A stretch of DNA of 39,473 bases from Actinobacteria bacterium HGW-Actinobacteria-1 (lineage in GTDB: Bacteria; Actinomycetota; Coriobacteriia; Anaerosomatales; Anaerosomataceae): contig PHFB01000016.1 of assembly GCA_002841355.1 (NCBI GenBank), positions 1-39,473 of the forward strand, given 5' to 3'. The notes under the pieces are model-generated. The model ran no database searches and was not told where the DNA came from. It was given only the letters and a program-made list of their open reading frames with translations. The translations under genes were made by a program, and so were the position numbers. Numbering within the stretch: the stretch's first letter is position 1; each line of letters opens with the position of its first letter. Positions 8,286 to 16,742 of the stretch are shown here, in pieces.

Positions 8286-10335
8286 CTAGAGCCGCGCGTC
8301 CGGGTGACGCACCGGCAGGCGGAACGTGAATGTGGAGCCCTCGCCCAGCATCGACTCCACCGCGAGCGTTCCGCCGAGCAGCGTCGCCAACCGTCTGGAG
8401 ATCGAGAGGCCGAGACCCGCTCCATCCTCGACGCGCCTCACCAATCCGCGCACCGTGGCGAATCGGTCGAACAGACCGCCGATGTCTTCGGGCTGGATGC
8501 CGCACCCTGTGTCGGTGACGGTGACCGAAGCGGTAAGCCCATCCCTGCTCGGCTCGACCTCGACGATGACGGATCCCTCGTCGGTGTACTTGATCGCATT
8601 CGATAGCAGGTTCAGCACGATCTGGCCGACCTTCTCGCGATCGGTCCACATCGGAATCAGCGGGTCAATGGAACTCACGCTGAGCTCCAGGTGCTTCTGC
8701 TCCGCCATAGGACCGACCGTCTCGACCATGTTCGCGACAAGCGAGACCAGGTCGAACTCCTCGACCAGAACCTCGACTCTGCCCGACTCGATACGGCTGA
8801 GGTCGAGCACGTCATTGACGAGCCCGAGCAAGCGCTCCCCGGACTCCCGGATAATGGCGATCTGCTTCTGCTGCTCCTCGTTGAGCGGACCCGCAAGTCC
8901 CTGAGACAGGATTCCCGAGAACCCGATGATGGAGTTGAGCGGCGTTCGAAGCTCGTGGCTCATGCTTGCGAGGAAGTCGTCCTTCACGCGGTTGGCCTCG
9001 GCAAGCTCTTCAAGCGAGGCGGTGAGCTCGGTTGTGCGCTCGTCGACAAGAACTTCGAGCGCGCGCTCCGTCTCTTTGTGCATGGTGACATCGCGAAAAA
9101 CGGTCGCGAACCGGTCGTCGGCGCCTGCTCGGAACGACGTGATCCGAAGCCACTTACCGATCGGCTCCGACCACACCTCGTACGTCTTGCTGGCTTCTCC
9201 GCTGGTCACGGCGGAGTAGGAGTCAAGTCAATTCAGGCTCAGAGCGTTCCCCGGCGGCCAGATCTCGCTCACGCACTTCCCGATGACGTCAGAGTCATGA
9301 AGTCCGAACAGCTCCTCGAACGCTGGGTTCACCTCGGTGAACTCGTAGTCGATCGTTGCGCCGCCGGCATCGCGCCGGGCTACATGCTGCGCGAATGCAT
9401 CGATGGTGTTGTCGAAGAGCGCGCGATACTCGGCCCGGCTCTGCAGCGCCTCGTCTTCCACCAGCTTGCGGTCGGTCACGTCAGAGAGCACGACCGTGAT
9501 GCCCCGGAACTTGTCCGAGAGATCTTGTATCCGCTTGATGCGCACGATGTAGTGGCGCGGTCCGCCGCTTGTCTGGAGCGTGCGCTCGAACTCGCGCTCG
9601 GCCGTGCCAGCCAACAGGAACGCTGTGATGTCCGCATCGAGCGGTGCGAACGGTTTCCCCCACTGCGACGTGCGAGTAATACGCAGAGCCGGTGACTGCA
9701 GTTATGCCGAAGGTGCGCGCGGCGGCCTCATTGATGTTCTCGACCATACCGTCTTCGCGCAGGAGCACCACCGGCACGTTCAGACTCTCGAAGATGGTTA
9801 TGTATCGTACCTTCTCATCTGTGAGGTCACGGTTGCGGCCCTGAAGCTCGAGAACGGCGGCCTGCTCACTCAGCCCCGCCCACTCAGAAGCAAAGCCGAT
9901 CTCCACCCTATCGAAGAATCGCCGCACCAGGTGGGCGCACGCGCCGGCTTGATCGGGGTCCTCAAGCGTCTCACACAGATCCGCATACGCCTGCGCGTAG
10001 TACTTCATCAGAGAGTAGAACATCGGAAGCGGTATGCCACGGGAGCGGTGCAAGCGCGCCTCAGCGATACCGAATGACACCGCAGGATCCGCGGCAACGT
10101 CCTCTTCGCAGCGGATCTCGAGGTCGCACTCCCCGATTCGCGCCGCTTCCAGCAAAGACCCGCTGAGCCCGCGAATGGAAAGACGCCAGGCCTCCTCGAG
10201 TGTGGATGTGAACCTCGAGTAGCCGTATTCCTGCGCATAGCCGAGGATGCGACGCATCAGCCACTCTTCCCCGGTGCCGAGAAGCTCCTCGAGCACATCG
10301 AGGCGGAGCGGCGTTCGCGGTGATGACATCGTCAT
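8286..10335 (-). pseudogene. PAS-domain sensor histidine kinase, interrupted by a frameshift and a TGA
   Basis: Read together, three pieces make one hybrid kinase of about 682 residues: an N-terminal RsbRD/sensor-like helical domain, a PAS domain, a second PAS domain, a dimerisation domain with the phospho-acceptor motif SMSHELRTPLNSIIGF, and an ATPase domain with N (NLLSNAIKYT), G1 (DTGCGI) and G2 (GAGLGLSIS) boxes. The frame breaks at the C5 run at 9657-9661; removing one base gives a continuous PAS sequence (V-A-V-G-K-P-F-A-P-L-D). A TGA at 9228-9230 interrupts the second PAS in the same frame, at a place where related PAS domains have Trp. Either the gene is decayed or the assembly has errors. 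The intact C-terminal piece could start at GTG 9209. Confidence 0.75.
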
Positions 10336-10407
10336 CCCACCCTCTCCCGAACAACGAAGATGCCTGCGGGCTCTTCAAGAGCGTAGCACGCATACCTCGC
10401 CGTGCGG

Positions 10408-10638
10408 CTAGGCCAGGTCCCTTACGCGCTGCGCTGCGGAGGTTGCCAGATCCGGTCCCACCACCAGTCTGAGTTGCTGCGACAGGTTGTCTGCAATCAC
10501 GGGTAGGTCGAGGCGTGTGATCGTCTCGGGGTCCTTTCCGATGCGTTTGCTTTCGAGGTCGACCGACACGGTCGCCAGCACCGTGCCCACGATCGGCCGG
10601 AGTACTTCCTCGATGCGCTCTGCGAGGATATTAGACAC
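10408..10638 (-). CDS. Small hypothetical protein downstream of a membrane protein
   Basis: A 76-residue protein beginning VSNILAERIEEVLRPIVG and ending with an amphipathic helix (L-A-T-S-A-A-Q-R-V-R-D-L-A). It is mostly helical with a short beta segment (A-T-V-S-V-D-L-E-S). The GTG start overlaps the stop of the upstream membrane-protein gene (GTGTCTAA), implying coupling; a second GTG two codons earlier is equally possible. It precedes the broken histidine kinase and probably belonged to the same signalling operon. I do not recognise the family. Confidence 0.6.
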   Translation of the reverse strand: MSNILAERIEEVLRPIVGTVLATVSVDLESKRIGKDPETITRLDLPVIADNLSQQLRLVVGPDLATSAAQRVRDLA

Positions 10639-11110
10639 CGTCACCGTCCCGATCGGCCGGGAGTTCTGCGACGGGCTCAAGCACCGAGATGAGATCCTGC
10701 TCCTGACCCGTAAGGCGGCCTAGAAACCTGGACATCGCTCTCCGGACGCGGAAGAAGTAGATACCGAACAGCACCATCGAGACGATCGACAACAGGTCGG
10801 CCCCGAGACGTGCTTGCTCGGCGGTGAAACCGGTCGGGACGTACCGGGCGATCCAGCCGAGCAACACCGAAGTGGTCATGCACGCCACGCCGAGAATCGC
10901 ATAGGTGATGTTGTCTGCGATGGCAGCGCCTTGCGCGAGTTTGCGCAGGGCAAGCATCTCCAACAGCAGGAGCGCGGCGACGACAAGCGCAACGACACCC
11001 GCTCCCGTTGAGATAGCCGCCGTGGCGCTGGTTCCGTCCTGCGCGAAAGCAATGGACGGCGTCGCAAGAAGCAGGGATGCAGTCAGCAGCGCGAACCCGC
11101 TCGATCGCAT
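10631..11110 (-). CDS. Hypothetical membrane protein with signal peptide and three spans
   Basis: A 159-residue protein. The signal peptide (about 1-24, ending IAFA-Q) is followed by hydrophobic spans near 36-56, 66-88 and 102-122. The cytoplasmic tail is charged (RVRRAMSRFLGRL) and acidic at the end. ATG 11110 has GGGGAGGA upstream; longer in-frame extensions have no ribosome site. It is the first gene of the unit leading to the broken sensor kinase, so a sensory or accessory role is plausible, but the family is not recognised. Confidence 0.7.
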   Translation of the reverse strand: MRSSGFALLTASLLLATPSIAFAQDGTSATAAISTGAGVVALVVAALLLLEMLALRKLAQGAAIADNITYAILGVACMTTSVLLGWIARYVPTGFTAEQARLGADLLSIVSMVLFGIYFFRVRRAMSRFLGRLTGQEQDLISVLEPVAELPADRDGDGV

Positions 11111-11199
11111 GTTAGTCCTCCCCTTTGCCGGAATCAGTGTCTGCTTCTCTCCATGCAATCGGATATCGGTCCTTTCCGCCACTTCGCCTGTAGTACACG

Positions 11200-11688
11200 T
11201 CACACACCTTCGACAGGCGGGCGTCCGTTGCCCCGATTCGCGCGCAAGTCTCCGAAGAACTTCTTCAATATGGCTGAACTTTCCTCGGAAAGGATACCCG
11301 AAGTCACGGCGAAACGGTGGTTCAGCCGCTCGTCATTGGAGAGATCGTAGAGGGTGCCGACGGCGCCCGCCTTCGGGTCCGGCGCACCGTACACCAGCCG
11401 ATCGATACGTGCCTGATGCATGGCGCCAGCGCACATCGGACATGGCTCAAGCGTCGCGTAGACCGTGCAGTCCGAGAGCCGCCATCTGCCCAGCTTCGCC
11501 GAAGCTTCGCGGATGGCGATAAGCTCGGCGTGGGACGTAGGGTCGTTGTCGATCTCGCGTGTGTTGTGCGCTCGCGCAACGACCGCGCCGTCGCACACGA
11601 TGACGGCACCGATGGGGACCTCGCCCTTCTCGGCAGCCAGACGCGCCTCGTCGAGCGCCATGTTCATATACACCGTGTCTGCATCCAT
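11200..11688 (-). CDS. tadA: tRNA-specific adenosine-34 deaminase
   Basis: A 162-residue zinc deaminase that converts A34 to inosine in tRNA-Arg(ACG), allowing it to read CGU, CGC and CGA. The signature is complete: H53-A-E55 (zinc ligand and proton shuttle) and the P-C-P-M-C motif with C83 and C86. Length and architecture are typical of TadA. Its substrate tRNA-Arg(ACG) is encoded at 16534-16609 in this window. The gene faces away from tRNA-Ser(TGA), sharing a 60-nt intergenic space. Confidence 0.95.
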   Translation of the reverse strand: MDADTVYMNMALDEARLAAEKGEVPIGAVIVCDGAVVARAHNTREIDNDPTSHAELIAIREASAKLGRWRLSDCTVYATLEPCPMCAGAMHQARIDRLVYGAPDPKAGAVGTLYDLSNDERLNHRFAVTSGILSEESSAILKKFFGDLRANRGNGRPPVEGV

Positions 11689-11748
11689 GCTCAGAATGCT
11701 ACACTACTGACCGCCGAGGAGCGCTCCGGTGTTCCCGCAGTCACCCGC

Positions 11749-11836
11749 GGAGGGGTGGCAGAGTGGTTGAATGCGACAGTCTTGAAAACTGTTGACCCGC
11801 AAGGGTTCGTGGGTTCGAATCCCACCCCCTCCGCCA
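11749..11836 (+). tRNA. tRNA-Ser (anticodon TGA)
   Basis: A class II tRNA: acceptor GGAGGGG/CCCCTCC, discriminator G and encoded CCA. The anticodon loop CTTGAAA sits between CAGT and ACTG; the variable arm is GACCCGCAAGGGTTC-like and the T-arm GTGGG-TTCGAAT-CCCAC. It reads UCA and neighbours. The convergent cytochrome gene ends one base beyond the CCA. Confidence 0.96.
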
Positions 11837-11837
11837 T

Positions 11838-12446
11838 CTACTTCCCCACACCCGCTTCCGCAGGCGCTCGGTAGTGGCAGCTCCCGCAGGAATCCAGCGG
11901 GAAATCACGGTGGTTCTCGGGCAATGTGCTCTTCGCCGTAGCGAAGTGACAGCCGGAGCAGTCAGCGAAGATCCCGTCCAGCACATGCGGAATCGTGGCC
12001 GCCGGGCTCTTCGACAATCCTGCAGGTTCTGGCTGCTTGTCGTAGTTGGCGGGGTCTCCCGGATGGCACAGCAGGCATTCGCCAGATTCGTAACTCAGGT
12101 GGCTCACCGGAATCCCGTGGTCGCGCGCTGGCTCGCCGTGGCAGAGCGGGCAACGCGCGTCGCCCATGGCAACCGAGTGCGGAACGATCACGCGTTTCGC
12201 CACAGCGTGGCAAGAAGCACACGTCGTCAGGTCGAAATTCCGATGCGTTGACGGGATCGTGTGCTGCTCGCCGTTGTGGCATTCAAGACACGCGTCCGTT
12301 CGCCGGGAGGCGGGATGCGGGTTGTTCGGAGCCGCAGCATTCGAGGCAGGAGCGACCGACGCGGCCGCTGCGGCGAAGAGCGCCACGGCGCCCACGAACA
12401 GCGCAACGATGATCACGACCACGGTGGACACGATGCGGTGGTTCAC
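11838..12446 (-). CDS. Hexaheme c-type cytochrome, membrane-anchored
   Basis: A 202-residue exported electron carrier. An N-terminal hydrophobic segment (about 5-28) is followed by six heme-binding CxxCH motifs: CLECH, CASCH, CPLCH, CLLCH, CSGCH and CGSCH. Extra histidines that could be distal ligands are spaced between them, as in NapC/NrfH- or doubled CxxCH-type cytochromes. The start is GTG 12446 with TAGGAGG upstream, 8 nt after the stop of the flavoprotein gene. It probably passes electrons between the membrane oxidoreductase and an outside partner. Confidence 0.88.
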   Translation of the reverse strand: MNHRIVSTVVVIIVALFVGAVALFAAAAASVAPASNAAAPNNPHPASRRTDACLECHNGEQHTIPSTHRNFDLTTCASCHAVAKRVIVPHSVAMGDARCPLCHGEPARDHGIPVSHLSYESGECLLCHPGDPANYDKQPEPAGLSKSPAATIPHVLDGIFADCSGCHFATAKSTLPENHRDFPLDSCGSCHYRAPAEAGVGK

Positions 12447-12454
12447 GTGGCCTC

Positions 12455-13795
12455 CTACACCATGTCGAATCGCTCGGTGTGGATGCGCTCGGCGGGTACG
12501 CCGATCTTTGGGAGCACCGCTTCCATCGCATCCATCAGCGGCGTCGGACCGCAGATGAAGTACTGGAAATGCCGGTAGAGCGTCGGTGGCAGATGCCGAG
12601 AGAGGATTTCCGCATTCACGAAACCGCGCTCGCCATCCCAATCGTCCTCGGCACGCACGAGTGTGGTCACGAGCGTAAGCGAGGGCATGCGCGCGGCCGT
12701 CGCCGCGAGCTCCTCTCGGAAGGTAAGGTCGTCGAAGTCGTTCGCCGCGTGGAAGAGGAACACCGGTCGCGCATCCGCACGAGTCTCGAGCGCCTGCAGC
12801 ATCGAGTAGAGTGGCGTGATGCCCACTCCGCCGCCGATAAGCACGTAGCCGGCGCCCTCCTCGCGATCCATCGTGAACACGCCGTGCGGCCCGTCGACCC
12901 AGGCACGAGTACCGGGTTTGACCGCAGGCACCACGCCGCCGGACCAATCACCAAGCTCCTTGATGGTGAAGGCGATGGCGCCGTCATGGTTGGGAATGTC
13001 GCCGTTCGAGGAGAACGAGATGGGATGCTTGTCAGTGTTGAGCGGCGTGGGGCCAAAGCCGATCCACGCGAACTGCCCGGGCTCGAAGCGGAACCCTTCG
13101 TGTCCAACCGGGCGCAGCACCAGGGTGTGGGACTGCCCGTGCTCGGGGCGATTCTCAACGACCTCCCAGGGCCGGCTCCAGAGCGAGAGCGGGCGAGCGA
13201 GCCGGTAGCGCAAGAAGATGACCACGAAGAACACGAGGTAGATGATCACGAGCGTGCGCATGATCGGCAGCGCCGCGAACCGGCCGATGCCGAGAATGTG
13301 CACGGCGCCGAAGCCGATCAGGATGATCGACAGCACGCCGTGTGTCGTGTGCCAGAGCTCGTAGGACATGCGGAGAAGGCGTCGGTACACAGAGAGCCCG
13401 ACGACAAGTGCCGCGACGATGAATGCAGCGAATCCCACAGTCACCGGCCACGGCGTTGTTGCGGAAGGCACGAGCAGGCCCGCAGTATACGCGCGGTCGG
13501 CCACCAGCAGCAGCGGGTGCGCCACGGCGAACGCGATCGAAGCGATGCCGATCTCACGATGGAACTGGAGCAGCGAGTCGATGCCGAACGCGCCGGCAAC
13601 GCCCTTAAGCCGGGCTACCAGCGTAAGCTCGGTCGCCATGAGCGCAATTGCGATGTATCCCGCCGCCGCCGAGAGATAGATAAGCGGGCTCGCCGCTTGT
13701 CGGGGGTCGAAGAAGACGACGCCCACAACAAGCGGGAACAGGATGATCGTCAGGTACAGGCCGAACCAGAACACGCCTCGCAGGATCAACCGCAT
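12455..13795 (-). CDS. Ferric-reductase-like membrane flavoprotein oxidoreductase
   Basis: A 446-residue protein. The N-terminal half (1-200) has about six spans with histidines placed for b-hemes (H79, H93, H149, H152, H166). It is followed by an FAD-binding domain (H-P-I-S-F-S-S at 257-263) and an NAD(P)-binding domain (IGGGVGITPLYSM, 320-332; ICGPTPLMDAM near the end). This is the architecture of ferric reductase/NADPH-oxidase-type enzymes, moving electrons from NAD(P)H across the membrane through heme b. It lies 9 nt downstream of citrate synthase and 8 nt upstream of the hexaheme cytochrome, its likely acceptor. The natural terminal acceptor is unknown. Confidence 0.88.
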   Translation of the reverse strand: MRLILRGVFWFGLYLTIILFPLVVGVVFFDPRQAASPLIYLSAAAGYIAIALMATELTLVARLKGVAGAFGIDSLLQFHREIGIASIAFAVAHPLLLVADRAYTAGLLVPSATTPWPVTVGFAAFIVAALVVGLSVYRRLLRMSYELWHTTHGVLSIILIGFGAVHILGIGRFAALPIMRTLVIIYLVFFVVIFLRYRLARPLSLWSRPWEVVENRPEHGQSHTLVLRPVGHEGFRFEPGQFAWIGFGPTPLNTDKHPISFSSNGDIPNHDGAIAFTIKELGDWSGGVVPAVKPGTRAWVDGPHGVFTMDREEGAGYVLIGGGVGITPLYSMLQALETRADARPVFLFHAANDFDDLTFREELAATAARMPSLTLVTTLVRAEDDWDGERGFVNAEILSRHLPPTLYRHFQYFICGPTPLMDAMEAVLPKIGVPAERIHTERFDMV

Positions 13796-13804
13796 CGAGG
13801 TCCC

Positions 13805-15202
13805 CTAGCGATCCTTGAGTGGCACATACTCCTGACGCGGGCACACGCTTTTGTAGGCAGGTCGGATGATCTTGCCGCCGTTGGCGATCTCCTCGAGCCG
13901 GTGCGCACTCCAGCCGACGACTCGTGAGATAGCGAAGAGCGGGGTGTACAACTCGGGCGGGATATCGAGCATGCGATAGACGAAGCCCGAGTAGAAGTCG
14001 ACATTCGCGCTCACGCCCTTGTAGAGCCTGCGCTGCGCCGAGACGATCAACGGCGCGATGCGCTCAACGCGCGCGTGCAGCGCGAATTCCTTCGAGAAGC
14101 CCTTCTCGGCGGCGAGCTTCTCGGCGTAGGCGCGCAAGAGAACGGCGCGCGGGTCGGAGACCGAGTACACCGGATGGCCCATGCCGTAGATGAGGCCGGA
14201 CTTGTCGAACGCCTTCTTCTCGAGCATGAGGTGCAGGTAGTCCGCGATCTGCTCGTCGTCTTCCCAGTCCGAGACCTTCTCACTCAGGTCGTCGAGCATC
14301 CCGACGACCTTGATGTTCGCACCACCGTGCCGCGGGCCCTTGAGCGAGCCGAGTGACGCCGCGATGGCCGAGTAGGTATCGGTTCCCGTCGACGACACGA
14401 CGTGGGTGGTGAACGAGGAGTTGTTGCCACCGCCGTGCTCGGCATGCAGCACCAGCATCATGTCGAGGACGAGCGCCTCCAGCTTGGTGAAGGTGCTGTC
14501 GGGACGCAGCATGTGCAGGAAGTTCTCGGCCGTTGAGCAGTCCGGGTCGGGACGGTGGATGACGAGGCTCTTGCCGTGGAACTCGTCGAGGTACGCCTGA
14601 TACGCGTAGACGGCAAGCATCGGCAGCTTGGCGATAAGGTGCAGGCTCTGGCGAAGCACGTTGCGCGTGGAGGTGTCGTCCGCGTTCGGGTCGAGCGTGT
14701 ACAGACCAAGCACGCCGCGCATCATCGCGTTCATGATGTCCTGGCTCGGCATGCGCAGGATCCCGTCGTGGATGAACGAACGGGGCATCCGCCGCATTTC
14801 CGAGAGGTACCCGTCGAACTCGTCAAGCTGCGCCTTGTTCGGCAGGGAGCCGAAGAGCAGCAGGTATGCCGTCTCCTCGAACCCGTGCTGGTGCTCGGCT
14901 ACGAAACCGTCGACGAGGTCGGTGATCTCGATGCCTCTGTAGAGCAGGCTGCCCGGTGCGGGCACGAGTTGGTCCCCGTCGGCAACCGTGCCAACAACGT
15001 CGCCGATGCGCGTGAGGCCCGCAAGGACGCCGCGCCCGTTCTGGTCGCGAAGACCGCGCTTGACGTCGTATTCGACGTACAACCCGGGGTCGACGACCGA
15101 GCGCTCATCGGCGATTGCGGTCCACGCATCGAGCGCCGCCTCACGGCCGCTCGGGACACCCAGCGGTGCTTGCGACGATATGACAGTCTTGGCTTGCGCC
15201 AT
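13805..15202 (-). CDS. gltA: Citrate synthase
   Basis: A 465-residue enzyme condensing acetyl-CoA and oxaloacetate. Catalytic residues are placed as expected: H256 (in LHAEHGGGNNSSF), H343 (GMGHPVYS) and D401 (SANVDFYSG). KGPRHGGAN (288-295) and the C-terminal arginine region are also typical. It has a longer N-terminus than the smallest Si-citrate synthases. ATG 15202 has AAGGGGAAT upstream; longer in-frame extensions are low-complexity and lack a ribosome site. It heads the apparent unit gltA, flavoprotein, hexaheme cytochrome, linking central carbon flow with an electron-export module. Confidence 0.93.
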   Translation of the reverse strand: MAQAKTVISSQAPLGVPSGREAALDAWTAIADERSVVDPGLYVEYDVKRGLRDQNGRGVLAGLTRIGDVVGTVADGDQLVPAPGSLLYRGIEITDLVDGFVAEHQHGFEETAYLLLFGSLPNKAQLDEFDGYLSEMRRMPRSFIHDGILRMPSQDIMNAMMRGVLGLYTLDPNADDTSTRNVLRQSLHLIAKLPMLAVYAYQAYLDEFHGKSLVIHRPDPDCSTAENFLHMLRPDSTFTKLEALVLDMMLVLHAEHGGGNNSSFTTHVVSSTGTDTYSAIAASLGSLKGPRHGGANIKVVGMLDDLSEKVSDWEDDEQIADYLHLMLEKKAFDKSGLIYGMGHPVYSVSDPRAVLLRAYAEKLAAEKGFSKEFALHARVERIAPLIVSAQRRLYKGVSANVDFYSGFVYRMLDIPPELYTPLFAISRVVGWSAHRLEEIANGGKIIRPAYKSVCPRQEYVPLKDR

Positions 15203-15408
15203 GAGGATTCCCCTTCGCTTCTCGAAGGCCCGGGCCGAGGGTGAACGGCGGGCACATTCGCGACGTGCATGGTGATAGGGTACCCGAAACGACGCGAGGG
15301 CGTCTGTACAGAAGCGAGTCGGCACCGATGGTTGCGCTGCGAATGCACGCAATGCGCTGACCATCGGCGACCGACTCGTCGCTTCCAGTGGCAGCAGAAG
15401 CCTTGCGG

Positions 15409-16197
15409 CTACTTCTCGTGCTTCTCCTTCGGCAAATCGGCCTTGAACTTCTTCGAGATGCTGTCGGCAAGGCTCACAAACTCGCTCGGCATCATGACGA
15501 TCGTGGTGGTGTTCTGCTCGGCACCGACCTCGGTGATCATCTGCATGCGGCGCAGTTCAAGCGAGAGCGGATTCTGCGCCATGAGCTGCGAGGCCTCGGC
15601 AAGCTTCTTGGACGCTTCGAACTCGGCATCGGCCTTGATGAGGCGGGCGCGCTTCTCGCGCATGGCCTGCGCTTCCTGCGCCATCGCTCGCTGCATGCCA
15701 TCGGGCAGCTCGACGTCTTTCATCTCGACCATCTCGACTTTGATGCCCCAAGGATCGGTCGCCTTGTCCACGACCTCCTGCAGGATGGCCGAGATCTGAT
15801 CGCGCTCGCGCAGGATCTCATCCAGCTGGTGCTGGCCGATGATATTGCGAAGGCTCGTGAGGGCGATCTGGTACGTCGCGGCGTAGTAGTTCGCTACGGC
15901 CGTCACGGCAAGCACCGGATCCGCGATCTTGAACCAGAGCACCGCGTTGACCTTGATCGTCACGGAGTCCTTGGTGATGGTCTCCTGGCGCTCCACATCA
16001 ACGGTGTTGGTCCGCAGATCTACTTTGCGCTGCGTCTCGATGCCAAGCGGGATGATCCAGTACAGGCCCGGTCCTCTGAGGCCCATCAGCCGGCCAAGCC
16101 GGAACACGACCGAACGCTCGTACTCGTTTGCGATGCGCAAACCCGAGAGCAGAATCACGACAATGACAAACAGAACTCCCAAGACTACAGGCCACAC
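15409..16197 (-). CDS. SPFH-domain membrane protein (slipin/stomatin family)
   Basis: A 262-residue protein with one N-terminal span (2-22) followed by an SPFH/band 7 domain: SVVFRLGRLMGLRGPGLYWI, D-V-x-x-Q-x-x-x-T-K-D-x-V and L-R-N-I-I-G-Q-H-x-L-D-E-I-L. A helical region rich in Glu/Lys/Ala (E-A-Q-A-M-R-E-K-R-A-R) would oligomerise. Slipins organise membrane microdomains and often work with an NfeD partner, not found here. The start is GTG 16197 with GAGGGGA upstream. A separate 200-nt gap with no recognised feature lies between it and gltA. Confidence 0.92.
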   Translation of the reverse strand: MWPVVLGVLFVIVVILLSGLRIANEYERSVVFRLGRLMGLRGPGLYWIIPLGIETQRKVDLRTNTVDVERQETITKDSVTIKVNAVLWFKIADPVLAVTAVANYYAATYQIALTSLRNIIGQHQLDEILRERDQISAILQEVVDKATDPWGIKVEMVEMKDVELPDGMQRAMAQEAQAMREKRARLIKADAEFEASKKLAEASQLMAQNPLSLELRRMQMITEVGAEQNTTTIVMMPSEFVSLADSISKKFKADLPKEKHEK

Positions 16198-16334
16198 AGC
16201 GGTTCCCCTCTTTCGTCAGGCCACCCCGGCGGCGGCTCGCTTCTGATGCTATACCCGGTCGCCGCCCAGGGCGACACGCATTTATGGTGTTTAACCGGCA
16301 GAAGGTTCGTGTCGCCGCACACGGCGTCGCCGTG

Positions 16335-16340
16335 TATAAT
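16335..16340 (+). promoter_or_regulatory. -10 element for tRNA-Ser(GCT)
   Basis: A perfect TATAAT lies 20 nt upstream of the mature tRNA 5' end; no good -35 hexamer stands at the usual spacing. Confidence 0.5.
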
Positions 16341-16360
16341 CACTTCCGCGTCATTGGCGC

Positions 16361-16454
16361 GGAGAGTTGGCCGAGTCGGTTGAAGGCGCTCGCCTGCTAA
16401 GCGAGTAAAGGGCTTGAAGCCCTTTCGAGGGTTCGAATCCCTCACTCTCCGCCA
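16361..16454 (+). tRNA. tRNA-Ser (anticodon GCT)
   Basis: A class II tRNA with acceptor GGAGAGT/ACTCTCC, discriminator G and encoded CCA. The anticodon loop CTGCTAA is closed by CTCGC/GCGAG. The long variable arm includes GGGCTTGAAGCCC, and the T-arm is GAGGG-TTCGAAT-CCCTC. It reads AGC/AGU. Confidence 0.96.
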
Positions 16455-16484
16455 GTTGAATTCTCACCTGCGAGGGCGGTCCGA

Positions 16485-16516
16485 TTGACACATCGGCCGC
16501 TCAATGGCAGGATACG
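16485..16516 (+). promoter_or_regulatory. Probable promoter for tRNA-Arg(ACG)
   Basis: A consensus -35 TTGACA (16485-16490) is followed by a weak -10 (GGATAC/GATACG, 16510-16516) at 19-20 nt, just upstream of tRNA-Arg. The long spacer lowers certainty. Confidence 0.5.
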
Positions 16517-16533
16517 TGAGCCTATACGGCCAC

Positions 16534-16609
16534 GCGCCCTTAGCTCAGTGGATAGAGCGTCCGGCTACGAACCGGGAGGTCGCAGGTTCGAATCCTGCAG
16601 GGCGCACCA
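16534..16609 (+). tRNA. tRNA-Arg (anticodon ACG)
   Basis: A 76-nt cloverleaf. Acceptor GCGCCCT/AGGGCGC with discriminator A and encoded CCA, D-arm with TAGCTCAGTGGATAGAG, anticodon loop CTACGAA between CCGG and CCGG, and T-arm GCAGG-TTCGAAT-CCTGC. A34 is the substrate of TadA, encoded at 11200-11688. Confidence 0.97.
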
Positions 16610-16620
16610 TTGCACTTGCG

Positions 16621-16654
16621 AGACCCCGCCTATCCGGCGGGGTCTTTCGTTTTC
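16621..16654 (+). terminator. Intrinsic terminator after tRNA-Arg(ACG)
   Basis: AGACCCCGCC pairs perfectly with GGCGGGGTCT over a 5-nt loop, followed by TTCGTTTTC. It begins 12 nt after the tRNA CCA. Confidence 0.9.
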
Positions 16655-16742
16655 CCGAGAACCCGTCTTGCGCCCGTGGCGTCATACCCAATGCAGAACT
16701 CGCGGCGGCCGCCCTCGGTCGCCCTTTGAAGGGAGGCTCACG

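Noticed and set aside
9228-9230. TGA within the histidine kinase as a fourth selenocysteine codon; a 6-bp hairpin with a G-containing loop lies 11 nt downstream.
   Set aside because: The position aligns with a Trp of PAS domains rather than Cys, the gene also has a frameshift, and it is not linked to the sao genes. A TGG-to-TGA change or sequence error is more likely; the hairpin shows how loose the SECIS rule is alone.
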